A program made the position numbers and the translations under genes. From Nemertoderma westbladi (lineage: Eukaryota; Xenacoelomorpha; Nemertodermatida; Nemertodermatidae), in assembly GCA_032718475.1 (NCBI GenBank), contig JAUCBJ010007955.1, positions 62,001 through 126,000 of the forward strand: a stretch of 64,000 nucleotides of DNA. The letters are read 5' to 3'. Under the pieces are notes generated by a model that saw only the letters and a program-made list of their open reading frames with translations, was not told the DNA's origin and did not search any database. Shown here one piece after another: positions 21,766-32,002 of the stretch. The stretch's first letter is position 1. Every line of letters begins with the position of its first letter.

Positions 21766-22139
21766 TTTTATTTCAAATACTCCATATGATAAAATAACAG
21801 GAGGCAGTAACAGTGAAACATAATGATATAACACCGGAACTGATAATTTGTATGAAATAAGAGTCATTTTATTGAATGGGCTAGGCCAATGCATTCTACA
21901 GTACACATATACTATGTACTGCTACAGTATGGCCGGTATAGGTTACGTGTTACTGAATTTACGTAATGAGACAGTCACACCCAATACGCCAATACTACAA
22001 GTAGAAATATAAGAGGATAAGTGAACAACTGTGGTACTATACAGGAAGGTATATCTTATACTTATACGGTATGTATGTACAAAGTTCTGAATAAGATGAC
22101 AGACGCACGACGAATTGCATTCACGTACAGTAGGCCATC

Positions 22140-22395
22140 CATCCCACACCCATCACAAAACATACATATAACATATAATTTAACATACAGCGCAAGCATA
22201 CAGTACGTAACATACAGCACAAGGCATACATACATATAATATACCATACAGCACAAACATACGTAACATACAGCAAAAAGCATACATACATATAATATAA
22301 CATACAGCGCAAGCATACAGTACGTAACATACAGCACAAACATACGTAACATACAGCAAAAAGCATACATACATATAATATATAGTATAACATAC
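22140..22395. repeat. ACATACA/CAGCACA compound minisatellite
   Basis: Higher-order repeat built from ACATACATATAATATA, ACATACAGCGCAAGCATACA and GTAACATACAGCA modules. It lies in the 3' region of the LINE. Open frames through it (M, Y, C, V-rich) are repeat artefacts. Confidence 0.8.
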
Positions 22396-22427
22396 GTACA
22401 TTAACCGTATTTGGGAATTTACATTGA

Positions 22428-25190
22428 CTATGTTACTTCTGTTACTTCTTCGCGTGCAAAACCAGTTAGAAAGTATGTTTTAAGCAGCTGAATAAATTTC
22501 ATTGGTTTACAGTATTCTTTTTTTATTTTTAATGGCAGGCTATTCCATATTTTTATTTGGCTTACAATAAAACTGTTATGTCCATCTTTATTTTTAGTTT
22601 TTGGAATTTTAATGTTTACAGTTCTGGAATTTGGTTGCACATCTATATTAGTCAGGAAAGGCAATTTTAATTGTTTAAAGGCATGTGAGATTTGAAAAAT
22701 GTATCTGTAGAAATATAATAAAGCGAAATATTCTCAAACAGCGGAAAGTAAGGGGATTTGAGATTTTGTACGGAGATATGTACCAGTAACTTCGCGGATG
22801 CCTTTACCAAAAATGCAGCGCAAGGCATAATTTTGGTATTTTTCTAGAGTGTAGCTGTAGAGTGCCGCTTCGGATCCGTGAACACCGTGCAGAGAGGAAA
22901 GCAACTGGCAACCGTAATTATGGTGGGGGAGAACAATTGTTTTGTCGATTTGGATTTTAGTCTTACTTGGGAGTTGACCTTTAATTTGCGTAGAACTGAA
23001 ATTTTTAGTGACATTTTCTGGCGAATGTCTTTAATTTGTTCTGTCCATTGCAATTTATTGTCTATTATAACTGAAAGATATTTAGCATTTTTGACTGTTC
23101 TATTGATGTGTTATTATATAGTAACATTTTTTTATCAAAGTGATCCTGTCTGTCTTAAGGGGATAATAGAATAAATTCTGTTTTTTCAGCATTCAGTTGT
23201 AGATAATGCGAGTCAAATATTTGTTTAATGTGGTTTTTATTCGCACTTAAGGATCTTGGGTCTGTGTTTGTAACTGATAGTGAAGTGTCGTCTGCATATT
23301 GGATTATGTCGGTCGTGCTTGGTAATTTGTCTGTGTCATTAGTGTAGAGCGAGAAGAGTAGTGGGGCGATAATTGTACCTTGAGGGTTTCCTCTTTGTTC
23401 CGTCATCCATGGTGATATTGTTCCGTTTATCTTTACTGCTTGTTGTCTGTTAGTAAGGTAGTTCTTAATCAAGGCAATCAATCAATTAATCAAGGCACAC
23501 GCTGTATCATGAAAACCTAAACTATTTAATTTATTAATTAGTAGAGTATGGTCTATGGAATTAAATGCTTTACTTAAATCTAAAAGAGGAACAGCAACAT
23601 ATTTATTTTGATTGAATTGCGCTCGCTAGGTCTCAGTTACATAAATAATGGCGTCTATTGTTGAGTAACCTTTACGAAAACCAAATTGCTTTGAGTAGAG
23701 TGTATTTGTTAGATAATTGTCCATTTGGTTATACATAACACGTTCAAAAATTTTGGCAAAAGGTTGGGTGATCGATATAGGTCTGTTATTGGTGGGATCA
23801 TTGTCATCGCCCTTTTTGAAGATTGGGGAGACATGAGACAGAGACTGCTTGAGTTTATCCGGAAAAATTGATCTAGTCAAGCTTTGATTAATTATAAAAG
23901 TATGGGATTGTGAAATTTAGGGCGAGATCATTTTAATTATATGAGTTGGGATAGAGGAAGGGCCGCTAGGTTTGTTACTCTGAAGTTTGGAAAATATATC
24001 TGTAATGCCAAGTTGTGTAACAACATGGGAAGAGAATGTACTTTTTGTGACGGGTGGTGTTGCTTTATTGCCTAGCTTGTTCACGTAACAACTTTGATTA
24101 GAAAATTAACCCAGATTTATGTAGACTTCGTTAAATAGTTTGGCTATATTGTAATTCCCAGTGACAATATTACCGTTTTGTTTTAAGCGCGTAATTTCAG
24201 AAACTTTAAAGTTTTTTCCCAACAGGTCGCCGATTATTTTCCCAACAGGTCGCCGAATATTTTCCCAACAGGTCGCCAATTATTTTCCATTTGGTTGCTG
24301 AATTTCCGGAAATAAATTGTTTCGATATATATTTATTTTTCGGATTTTTATTTAAATTGTTAAACTTGTTTCTGGCTGTCTTAAACATCTTAAAATCAGA
24401 TTCTGTTTTAGTAAGACGCCATTGTCGCAGTGCACTGTATTTTAATTCGTTAATGGCTATTAATTCGTTTGTGGACCATTTACATTTAGCGGTGGGTTTA
24501 TGATTTCTGCACAGTATTCGTTTTTTAGGTGCATATTGGTCTAGGAGATCAACAATTGTATTCTCTAGGAAAAGGAATTGTTCATTTATAGATAAAATAC
24601 TATAAATTGGGTTCCAGTCGACTCTCATTATGCGGTTATGGAACTTGTTTTCATCAATTGTATTCGATCCAGATTGGTTCTGGTTGTTTTGGTTTTATGT
24701 TGGAAAAGATTTTCGAATCAAAAGTTGTTACCGTGAAATCATGATCAGAAAAGTTACAATGCTTTACTAGGCTGGACAACAAAAGTGAACTGTCAGTGAT
24801 CGTAATTACAATGTCAATTAGTGTGCGTGATTTTAAGGTGCTCCTAGTCGGTTCAGTTGTGTTTAGGGTATTTAAGTGATACATGTTTAAAAAGTAGATA
24901 TTAGGTCAACGACCTTAGGTTCATTAGATAGAATATTAATATTCAGGTCACCCTGGATTACGATTTGAGTGTTTGGGTACAAAAAATAAGCGTTTTCTAG
25001 TTCCTCTGAGAAATCAGCCACGAAGTTTTTATTTGCCTTTGGCGGATTGTAGGCGGTACATATCAGTATCCCACCAATTTCAAGTCAGAGTGATTCCAGT
25101 TTTCGGTTTAGTTTAATGTCATCGTTGCGCGGGCAGACATGAATACGCTTGGGTATGTAAACAAGTACTCACCCACCTTTTCTCCGTTTT
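22428..25190 (-). pseudogene. CR1/Jockey-like LINE ORF2 (endonuclease C-terminus, RT), decayed
   Basis: The N-terminal part of the nuclease is at 27012-26866 (NARSLVKNIGELKDII; TATETWL). After the family A insertion it resumes: VLVYIPKRIHVCP, then GDLNINIL (catalytic GD.N box, near 24940), SRTLIDIVI and FSDHDFTV (24830-24730). RT: SPIFKKGDDNDPTNNRPISI (23835-23770), FGFRKGYSTIDAI, then NPQGTIIAPLLFSLYTND (23390-23335) and QYADDTSLSV (23310-23280; catalytic YADD). C-terminus IWNSLPLKIK (22545). About five stops or shifts. A 25-bp segment is triplicated at 24205-24288. Confidence 0.8.
24205..24288. repeat. 25-bp tandem triplication in the LINE ORF2
   Basis: TTTTCCCAACAGGTCGCCGA is repeated three times with one- or two-base differences. 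It breaks the linker between endonuclease and RT of the LINE. Confidence 0.8.
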
Positions 25191-25202
25191 CTATCTAGTC
25201 TT

Positions 25203-26855
25203 ACTACTACTACTAGGTCGAGCGAACTCGGACATTGGAAATGAGATCCTTCCAGGCTTCCCGATTCTCCATAGTTGTCCCAATTTCGTTTCTCCCAAGT
25301 TCAGTATCCCTTTCAAGTTGATCTATATATGTTATGGCAGGTCGTCCACGACTACGCTTTCCATGAGTTGGTTGCCAGAGAAGTAGATCTGGTATGACCT
25401 CGTCTTTACTTCGCCAGCAGTGCCCACTGAATCTTAATCTGCGTTCACGGAGGGTGTTTGATACAGGTGGTATTGTACCATAAAGCTCGGCGTTTGTCAT
25501 GTGTTGTCTCCAGCTGATGTTTAGGGCTGCCCTTAGTAGTCTTGTGTAGCAACCATCAATTCGTAGTTCAAGTGATTTAGTCATTGTCCAGGCCTCACCT
25601 CCGTATAAAAATACACTTTCCACTGTGGCTCGAAATAACTTAGTCTTCAGGTGCCTGGAGAGATCTGATTTCCAGATGGTATCCATTTTTGATAGAGCTA
25701 CCCAAGCCTTTGCTTTCCTAACTTCTATGTCCTTTTTGCTACTCTCTATCCATGATCCAAGGTACTGGAAGTCATCGACCTTCCTTAGTTAATTATTATC
25801 AATGGTTGTCAAGTTTCCATAAACATTAAAGGTCATGAATTCGGTCTTGGTAGCATTTATATGCATTCCAACCTCCTTAGCAGCCCTCTCCACTTTATTT
25901 AGTAGAAGCTGTGCATCTGCTAGCGTATTAGAGAGCAGGGCGATGTCATCCGCAAAGTTGGTGTCTGTGACTGTAGTTGCCGGATATCTACTACTTCTGC
26001 GTTCTTGAAGTGTGAATCCCAGATCTTCACCCTTTGTGGCCGTCCTCATTGCGTAATCCAGGACAATTACAAATAGTAATGGTGCTAATGTGTCACCTTG
26101 CAGTACGACAGCCAGGATTGAGAAAAACTCAGTTTCACCCTCTGAAGAGAGTACCTGCGCTTCTGTGTCACAATATAACAATCCAATGCCAGCAACAATT
26201 ACTTCTGGTATTCCATAAGCTCTTAGGATTTCAAGCATTTTACCTCTATGGATGGAGTCGAATGCCTTCTTGAAGTCCACACAAGTCATTACTGCGGGGA
26301 GATTCTTTAACTTAATTCCTTCAATCAGTCTCCGTAGTGCAAGTATCTGAACTATTGTTGATCTACTTGGTCGAAATCCGTTTTGGCTCTTACGCAGTAG
26401 TTTCTCTATGTGAGGCCTTATCCTATATAGAATCATTTTATTGTATATTTTGGCAGCTACCACAAGCAGACAGATCCCACGATAGTTTGTTGGTATGCCG
26501 AGGTCTCCTTTCTTGGGGAGAGGCTTTAGTTGACCTTTAGTCCAAATTGGTGGTGGCTTTTCCCCTTTTAACATCCGGTTGCAAACATTCAATAATGGTC
26601 TGTTTAGCACTCCGGTTTTCCATACCTCCGCTGGGATTTCATCTAATCCACTCGCTTTATTATTGGACATGCTTTTAATGCTTCTTTGGAGTTCGGCAGG
26701 TGTGAAGTCCCTTGTTTCTATAGGTAGTGTCTTGTCATATATTTTCCTTGTAGGGCTGACCTCGATGTTTGGTGGCTGCCCAAGCAAGTTGCTGACGTGA
26801 TTTTTCCACTTCCCAACACGTTCTTCAGGACTATCGGCTTTGAGGCGCCCCCTTA
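25203..26855 (-). pseudogene. LINE family A reverse transcriptase (RTE-like), best copy
   Basis: Flanked by the 10-bp duplication AAGACTAGAT (25193-25202 and 26856-26865, minus-strand reading). 5'-truncated. Near-continuous RT: NNKASGLDEIPAEVW, TNYRGICLLVVAAKIYNK, NGFRPSRSTIVQILALRR, CVDFKKAFDSIHRG, VVLQGDTLAPLLFVIVLDYA, NFADDIALLSNTL (catalytic FADD, about 25950), DDFQYLGSW, then the C-terminal region DGCYTRLLRAALNISW and LRFSGHCWR with RGRPAITYIDQL. One stop near 25788 (NN*LRK) splits it. Ends in a UUCG-type hairpin and (TAG)4. Confidence 0.85.
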
Positions 26856-27012
26856 ATCTAGTCTTAAAAAGTTGTATGGCCTGGTATTGAGAATACCCCA
26901 TTGTCTATGTATTTTTTTAGCCATGTCTCAGTAGCTGTTACTATTGTGTTGTCCAGTCCAGTAATGATGTCCTTCAGTTCACCAATATTTTTAACTAAAC
27001 TTCTCGCATTGA

Positions 27013-27200
27013 ACAATGGCAGTAAAATTATCGGGGGCTACTTCCTGGAAGCGATAACTGAGAACAAAGCTGCTCCGCGGATTGTTCGTGGGGATTTTGG
27101 AACAGAAAATGTTCGCGTTCGAGACTTTCAGAAGTTCATCCGTAGAGATCACACTGACAATATGCAACAGACCTGTTACATCGATGGCGCAAGCACAGCT
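27013..27200 (+). pseudogene. IS3EU-like transposase, part 3
   Basis: GSKIIGGYFLEAITENKAAP, then RIVRGDFGTENVRVRDFQKF (second catalytic Asp in RGDFGTEN) and CYIDGASTA, ending at a TAG. The third acidic residue, expected downstream in this fold, is not recognisable; the sequence from 27200 to 27417 is AT-rich and full of stops. Confidence 0.75.
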
Positions 27201-27417
27201 TAGGATAATTTCATTATTTACTTTTAAAGCAGATGAAATCTGTCCGTATATTAAACCTAAGTTAAAGTACGTCGATATTAACAGAGCGCGTTCAGCCATT
27301 GAAAATAATATTTTGAACCAATAATGCCATCAACAACAAATGCTTTAGATTGAATTGAAAATCCCGCTAAAAAGGTTGTACTTTTATTACCAGTAATATT
27401 TAGCCAATCAAGGTAAA

Positions 27418-28010
27418 GTTAGTAAGTCGTTCGCACGAATTACTAAGTCGTTCGCACGATTTAGTTAAGTCGTTCGCACGTGTTAGTATGTCGCTCACAC
27501 GAGTTAGATAAGTCGTTCGCACGACTTAGTAAGTCGTTCGCACGAGTTAGTTAAGTCGTTCGCACGACATAGTATGTCGTTCGCACGACTTAGTATGTCG
27601 TTTGCACGACTTACTTAGTATGTCGTTCACTCGACTTAGTATGTCGTTCGCACGACTTAGTAAATCGTTCGCACGTGTTAGTATGTCGCTCACACGAGTT
27701 AGTTAAGTCGTTCGCACGAGTTAGTTAAGTCGTTCTCACGAGTTAGTTAAGTCGTTCGCACGACATAGTATGTCGTTCGCACGACTTAGTATGTCGTTTG
27801 CACGACTTACTTAGTATGTCGTTCACTCGACTTAGTATGTCGTTCGCACGACTTCGTAAATCGTTCGCACGTGTTAGTATGTCGCTCACACGAGTTAGTT
27901 GAGTCGTTCGCACGAGTTAGTTAAGTCGTTCGCACGACATAGTATGTCGTTCGCACGACTTAGTTAAGTCGTTCGCTCGAGTTAGTATGTCGTTCGCACG
28001 AGTTAGCGAA
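27418..28010. repeat. Subterminal palindromic tandem array of the IS3EU-like element
   Basis: Roughly 28 units of 20-21 bp, GTTAGTTAAGTCGTTCGCAC type, each containing the palindrome GTCGT-TCGC-ACGAC. Higher-order repeats of about 180 bp are visible (for example GCACGACTTACTTAGTATGT twice). Two inverted units remain at the left end (19318-19362). These are probably multiple transposase-binding sites near one terminus. Confidence 0.85.
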
Positions 28011-28056
28011 AAAATATTTATTTTTCACATGTCCCTTTAGGGGCTCCGTACTTAGC

Positions 28057-28504
28057 TATTTTAATAAAAAAAACTAGCTATATGTTAGAAATATAACAAT
28101 TTTCATATTCATTTAGATGTATTCAGAAATTCATTTAAATCCAATTCTTTTTTAATTTACTAGCTATTTTCAAATTAATAAAAACTAGCTATATTGTCGA
28201 GACCATAATATTTTTTTATTTTATTTATGTTCTGGGATAGTACATAATACTTTTATTTTATTCTACAATTCTTCAACTTTGCCATAGTAACAATGATATA
28301 TGTTTTAAAATGTAGTGCTATACGGAACTCTAGCCCTTCTTATTGTTCAAACAAATATTTGTGTTGGAATATTATATTATTCCAAAATTGTAACATTACT
28401 CAACGCCGTTAGTATTAACAGCGAGTTGTTATTTAGCACTTTACAACTTTAGAGTATATTACAGCATTGTATGGCCTGTACATTTTAGTATTGTATTTGG
28501 TGTT
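28057..28504. other. AT-rich DNA right of the IS3EU-like element
   Basis: No gene. Several ACTAGCTAT/ATAGCTAGT phrases here are shared with 40780-40870 and the foldback at 42690. Confidence 0.5.
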
Positions 28505-28582
28505 ATTGTTTACGTATTAACCATGACGGCGTTCCCACTAGTGGACATTACTTAACGCCGTCATGGTTACCACGTAAACAAT
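28505..28582. mobile_element. 78-bp hairpin, minimal MITE-like palindrome
   Basis: ATTGTTTACGT..AACCATGACGGCGTT pairs with AACGCCGTCATGGTT..ACGTAAACAAT around an ~20-base loop. Near-perfect arms of about 29 bases. No copies elsewhere in the window beyond a lone AACGCCGTTA at 28400. Confidence 0.6.
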
Positions 28583-28689
28583 AGGTGGAAATTTGCCTGA
28601 CAGCCAGATAGGCCTACTGCATTACCTACCGGTAGTAGGCGGGGTATAGCTATTAATAACCAGTAGGGCCTAGCTATATTATTATAACA

Positions 28690-28895
28690 TGGCTCCTTGG
28701 ATAAACAAAATATTACAGATTAGGATGCATTTATTAAATAGAATATAATAGCCTCGCGCAGGTGCATAACCATGCAAAATTTGAAAGCAAAAAGCAAAAA
28801 TAAAAATTCTGGCTCACCCTGTCAGTGGTCGGGAGGTGAAACTATCTCTGTTTCAAATTTCATGCAATCTCATTACGATTTGTAAAAAAAGTGTA
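28690..28895. mobile_element. Partial arm of the 943-bp foldback element
   Basis: Matches the right arm of the foldback at 52982-53924 (ATAGCCTCGCGCAGGTGCAT, then GTGGTCGGGAGGTG and GCAATCTCATTACGATTTGT) with ~190 bp of the arm missing between GCAAAATTTGAA and AGCAAAAA. No second arm is present, so it is a degraded copy. Confidence 0.7.
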
Positions 28896-29544
28896 TAGTG
28901 GTACCATAATTTTGATACATCCATTCATTATAGGTTCAAGTTAGCCATTTATAGCTAATGTTTTACTTCTAGAACATACATTTTTTTATTAGAACACGTT
29001 CTGAAAGACGTTGGGGAACATTTACACATGAAATGACAAGAAATAGTAAAGAAAAACATAAGTTTGAAAGATTTTTTTATATTAATCTGGTCCGCGGGTA
29101 CCCAAGCCAAGGTGGGCATTATTAGTATATGGCCTGGGTACCCACTTTTTGACCAATTTTTTTACTATGAAAATGGCTTTTATCATGAGGTTTTTTCTTC
29201 CAGAACTAATATTTGACCTTCTGACATTCAGAAGGTAGCTATTTTTTTTATTTCTTTTACTACCTTTAAACCGATAGAAAGAATAATATTGCGGAACTGC
29301 AATACGTAGGCCACTGATACTGTGAAATTTACTATCACTATTATTTATATAAACTAACAAATTAATTTACTAATTATTTCAGAACTTTAGTTCTGTAGTC
29401 TATTGTAAATAACCTACTCTGTAAAGTTCTCATTTCTTTCAATTGGCAATGAGATACTGTAGTTTTTTGTTTTAGTTAGAATACTGAATAACTCGCATAT
29501 GATATTTGTTCCTTCCCCCTGTATTCTTACCGGAATAGTTTATT
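28896..29544. other. No gene seen
   Basis: AT-rich. One 92-codon minus-strand open frame (29082-29360) has no domain, splice site or repeat partner that I can recognise. Confidence 0.5.
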
Positions 29545-29745
29545 GTCTTGGATAGAAAAATCCCGCCTCTGTAATCTGTTCCTTTCCCTGTATTGCTAAA
29601 TAAAAGTTTATTGTTTTGGTTAGCAAAGCCCACCTCTGTACCCTGCTCCTTTCTTTATATTGCTAAAGAAAAGTTTGTTGTTTTGGTTAGAAGAGACCAC
29701 CTCTGTAACCTGCTCCTTTCCCTGTATTGCTAAAGAAAACGGTAT
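29545..29745. repeat. Minisatellite, 68-bp family, locus 3 (reverse orientation)
   Basis: Three units of CTCTGTAACCTGCTCCTTTC..GTTTATTGTTTTGGTTAG type, the reverse complement of 600-940. Confidence 0.8.
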
Positions 29746-30259
29746 TATTATTCTATTGGGTTCTTTGGGGTATTTTTGGGATCTTTTGGGAGTTTAGTAG
29801 GACCCCAATTTAATATCTATTGCAGTTCACATTCAAATTTTCAAATATTCTAAGGTCACCTATAGGTCATCGTACAAGGCAAAGTAGGTCAGGTCAGGCC
29901 TAAGTCAGGTCTGGTATTTTAGGTCATTGATCAAGAAAACTTGCCACCTCCATGCAGCATAAAGGAGGTGCCACCTCTAGCTGCATAGACCCTCTTACTA
30001 GGGCAAATCTGGTCCTGTAACAAGGACCCCCTTCGTTCTGGGATAATGACGCCCTTGGTCCTGGATTAAGGACCCATATACTTGGCTGCAGGGGTATATG
30101 GCCTTGCCAGGCAGATGGTGATCTACCAATGGCTGGTCAGGAGTAGAGTGTTATCATGTCCACTCTGAGTGAACTTCACTGCGACCTGCACCTGGCAGCA
30201 GGTGTACAGGGCATGGCCCAGCAGATGAGCTGCACAGCCAATGGTGGGTCATGTGCGCC

Positions 30260-31870
30260 AGAGTTGCTGCAAAGAGCATTAAGACCAATCGTGCCAGTGG
30301 AGTAGATGGTGTTCCCCCTGAGGTCTTTAAAATACCTGAGTGTTTAAAGCTCATCTATCCCATCATAGTAGACATGTACCGAACAACAAGAGTCCCACAA
30401 GAAATGAAAACAAATAAGTTGGTGCCAGTTCCCAAGAAGGGCAACCTAACACTCTATGGTTCTTTTCGGGGAATCTCATTGATCTCGATTGCTGCAAAGC
30501 TATACAATAGAATTCTATTAAATCGCATCAGGGATCCCATTGAGAGACTGCTCCGTGGAAATCAGAATGGGTTCCGTAAAGATCGTGGGACCATGGAGCC
30601 CATTTTGGCACTTAGAAGGATAATTGAAGAGTTATCAAAAAAGAAAGACAGGCATCTGGCTGTTATCTTTGTTGACTTCTTCAAGGAGGCCTTTGATTCA
30701 GTCTCTCGTTCACGTATGTTCAGCATACTTTCATTATATGGGATTCACGCAGCAGCAGCTTGGTCTAGTGGTGACATTACTGTGCTTCCGATTAGGGAGC
30801 CCGGGTTCGATCCCTAGATGGGGCAGCACTGTTTGGGCACAGTGCTTTAAATGCTGCAGCCTAGCCCAACCCCGGCTTTCATCCTTCAGTGGTCGATAAA
30901 TGGGAACCAAGGCAACTTGGGAAACAGAGTGGAAGGGTTTACTGTGGAAGATCACCCATGGTGGTGAACAGGCATTCCTTGGCTTAACGAGCCTAAAAGA
31001 TTCTCCCATTCATTATATGGGATTCCTGATGAAATTATTGCAGCAATTAGATCAGTATACGATGGTTCGACAACATTTGTGTCTACTGTTGACGGTGACA
31101 CAGAACCATTTGAAGTGCTATGGGGCGTCCTCCAGGGAGACACACTTGCACCATTCTTGTTCATAATTGTGGTTGACTATGTTCTACGCATGTCCTTAGA
31201 TCATCATAATGATGATGGGGTGATGATAACTCAACCTACTGGCTCCAGAAGTCGAGGAAATCCTGCCAAGTACCTAACTGATCTAGACTTTGTTGATGAC
31301 TTAGGAGTACTCTCAGAATCACTAGAGGAAGCCCAACGGCTCCTCAGCTCATTATAACAGGCTGTCTCTAGTGCTGGTCTTATCTATAGTGTTGGTCTTA
31401 GTGTTGGTATTGATCTTATTAACTCCAGAAAGACCAAAATTTAGACAGTTAACTTTGAAAGTCCTCAGCAAGTCTCTGAACGGATGAGCATAAGTTCAAA
31501 GAATGGTATGCTTGAGCATGTGGACGACTTCTGTTACCTGAGATCATGGATCCGGAAGTCAGGTGAGGACCTTCGAATACATGAGGGAAAGGCATGGGCA
31601 GCCTTGAATAGGCTTTCCAGGATTTGGAAGTCACCGAGAATTAATCGGAAACTTAAGGTCCGATTATTTAGAGCAGCAGTAGCTCCAGTACTCCTCTATG
31701 GGAGTCCATGCTGGGCTCTAACTGCTGAGGACACCAAATCTCTGGATGGCACATTCACAAGAATGCTACGCCGGGTTCCTTTTTTCTCAAGTACAATGCA
31801 CACATCTCCAACCCGACACTATATAACATTGGAGTTGTCTCATTGGTTCCCCCAAGCTTGACACTAGAAC
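30260..31870 (+). pseudogene. LINE family B reverse transcriptase, interrupted by a SINE
   Basis: Reads NRASGVDGVPPEVFKIPECL, GSFRGISLISIAAKLYNRIL, NGFRKDRGTMEPILALRRII, VDFFKEAFDSVSRSRMF up to LSLYGI at 30746. The SINE follows, then PDEIIAAIRSVYDGSTTFVS, GVLQGDTLAPFLFIIVVDY, DLDFVDDLGVLS (the catalytic box is FVDD instead of FADD), a break near 31355, DDFCYLRSWIRKSGEDLRIH, LLYGSPCWAL and LRFAGHCFRREDQPV. An extra base in FKEAFD and a frame change at 31355 show it is inactive. RT performs target-primed reverse transcription. Confidence 0.8.
30747..31008 (+). mobile_element. tRNA-derived SINE
   Basis: Exact 17-bp duplication TTCATTATATGGGATTC at 30730-30746 and 31009-31025. Internal Pol III promoter: A box TGGTCTAGTGGTGA (about 30761) and B box GGGTTCGATCCC (30803-30814), followed by a tRNA-unrelated body (GTTTACTGTGGAAGATCACC). 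It ends AAAAGATTCTCCCA without a poly(A) tail. A 3' fragment of the same family is at 8116-8203. Confidence 0.9.
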
Positions 31871-32002
31871 AAAATCGACTCCGCTTTGCAGGACATTGCT
31901 TTCGCCGTGAGGACCAGCCAGTGCATAATTTTGTACTTTGGCAGCCTCATGGAGTGAATAAGCATGGTGGACAGCCCATGACTTTCTTGAGACGCATCTT
32001 AA

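Larger units (their letters stand above)
21723..27012 (-). mobile_element. CR1/Jockey-like LINE, 5'-truncated, inside the transposase
   Basis: Runs from 27012 (EN start) to its 3' end at 21766, GAGTATTTGAAATAAAAGAA plus an (ATT)n tail. The short target duplication AACAAT is seen in the phrases ..ACCAACAAT (21722) and GAACAATGGC (27003-27012), which rejoin the transposase frame as YNTNN | GSKIIGGY. It is itself split by a family A LINE at 25203-26855. Net length about 3.6 kb. Confidence 0.75.
19284..28050 (+). mobile_element. IS3EU-like DNA transposon, heavily interrupted
   Basis: The terminal inverted repeats TAC(A/G)GAGCCCCTAAAGGG..ACATGTGAAAAA are at 19284-19313 and 28021-28050, with a 6-bp duplication CTTAGC at 19278-19283 and 28051-28056. 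The interior codes for a DDE integrase-like transposase (20945-27200). The published description of the IS3EU superfamily, as I remember it, gives a 6-bp duplication, TAYR termini and such a transposase. Four later insertions lie inside: a TTAA element, a MITE, a CR1/Jockey-like LINE and a family A LINE within that LINE. Its own sequence amounts to about 1.5-2 kb, so it was probably already internally deleted or non-autonomous. Confidence 0.7.

Noticed and set aside
21616-21906. Leucine- or asparagine-run proteins
   Set aside because: Translations of the (AAT)n tail of the LINE.
22062-22401. M/Y/C-rich open frames on the minus strand
   Set aside because: Products of the ACATACA/CAGCACA minisatellite inside a LINE 3' region.
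27418-28010. Centromeric or independent satellite
   Set aside because: It ends exactly at the terminal inverted repeat of the IS3EU-like element, and two inverted units remain at the other terminus.
29082-29360. 92-codon minus-strand open frame as a host exon
   Set aside because: No splice signals, domain or repeat partner; composition is compatible with chance in AT-rich DNA.
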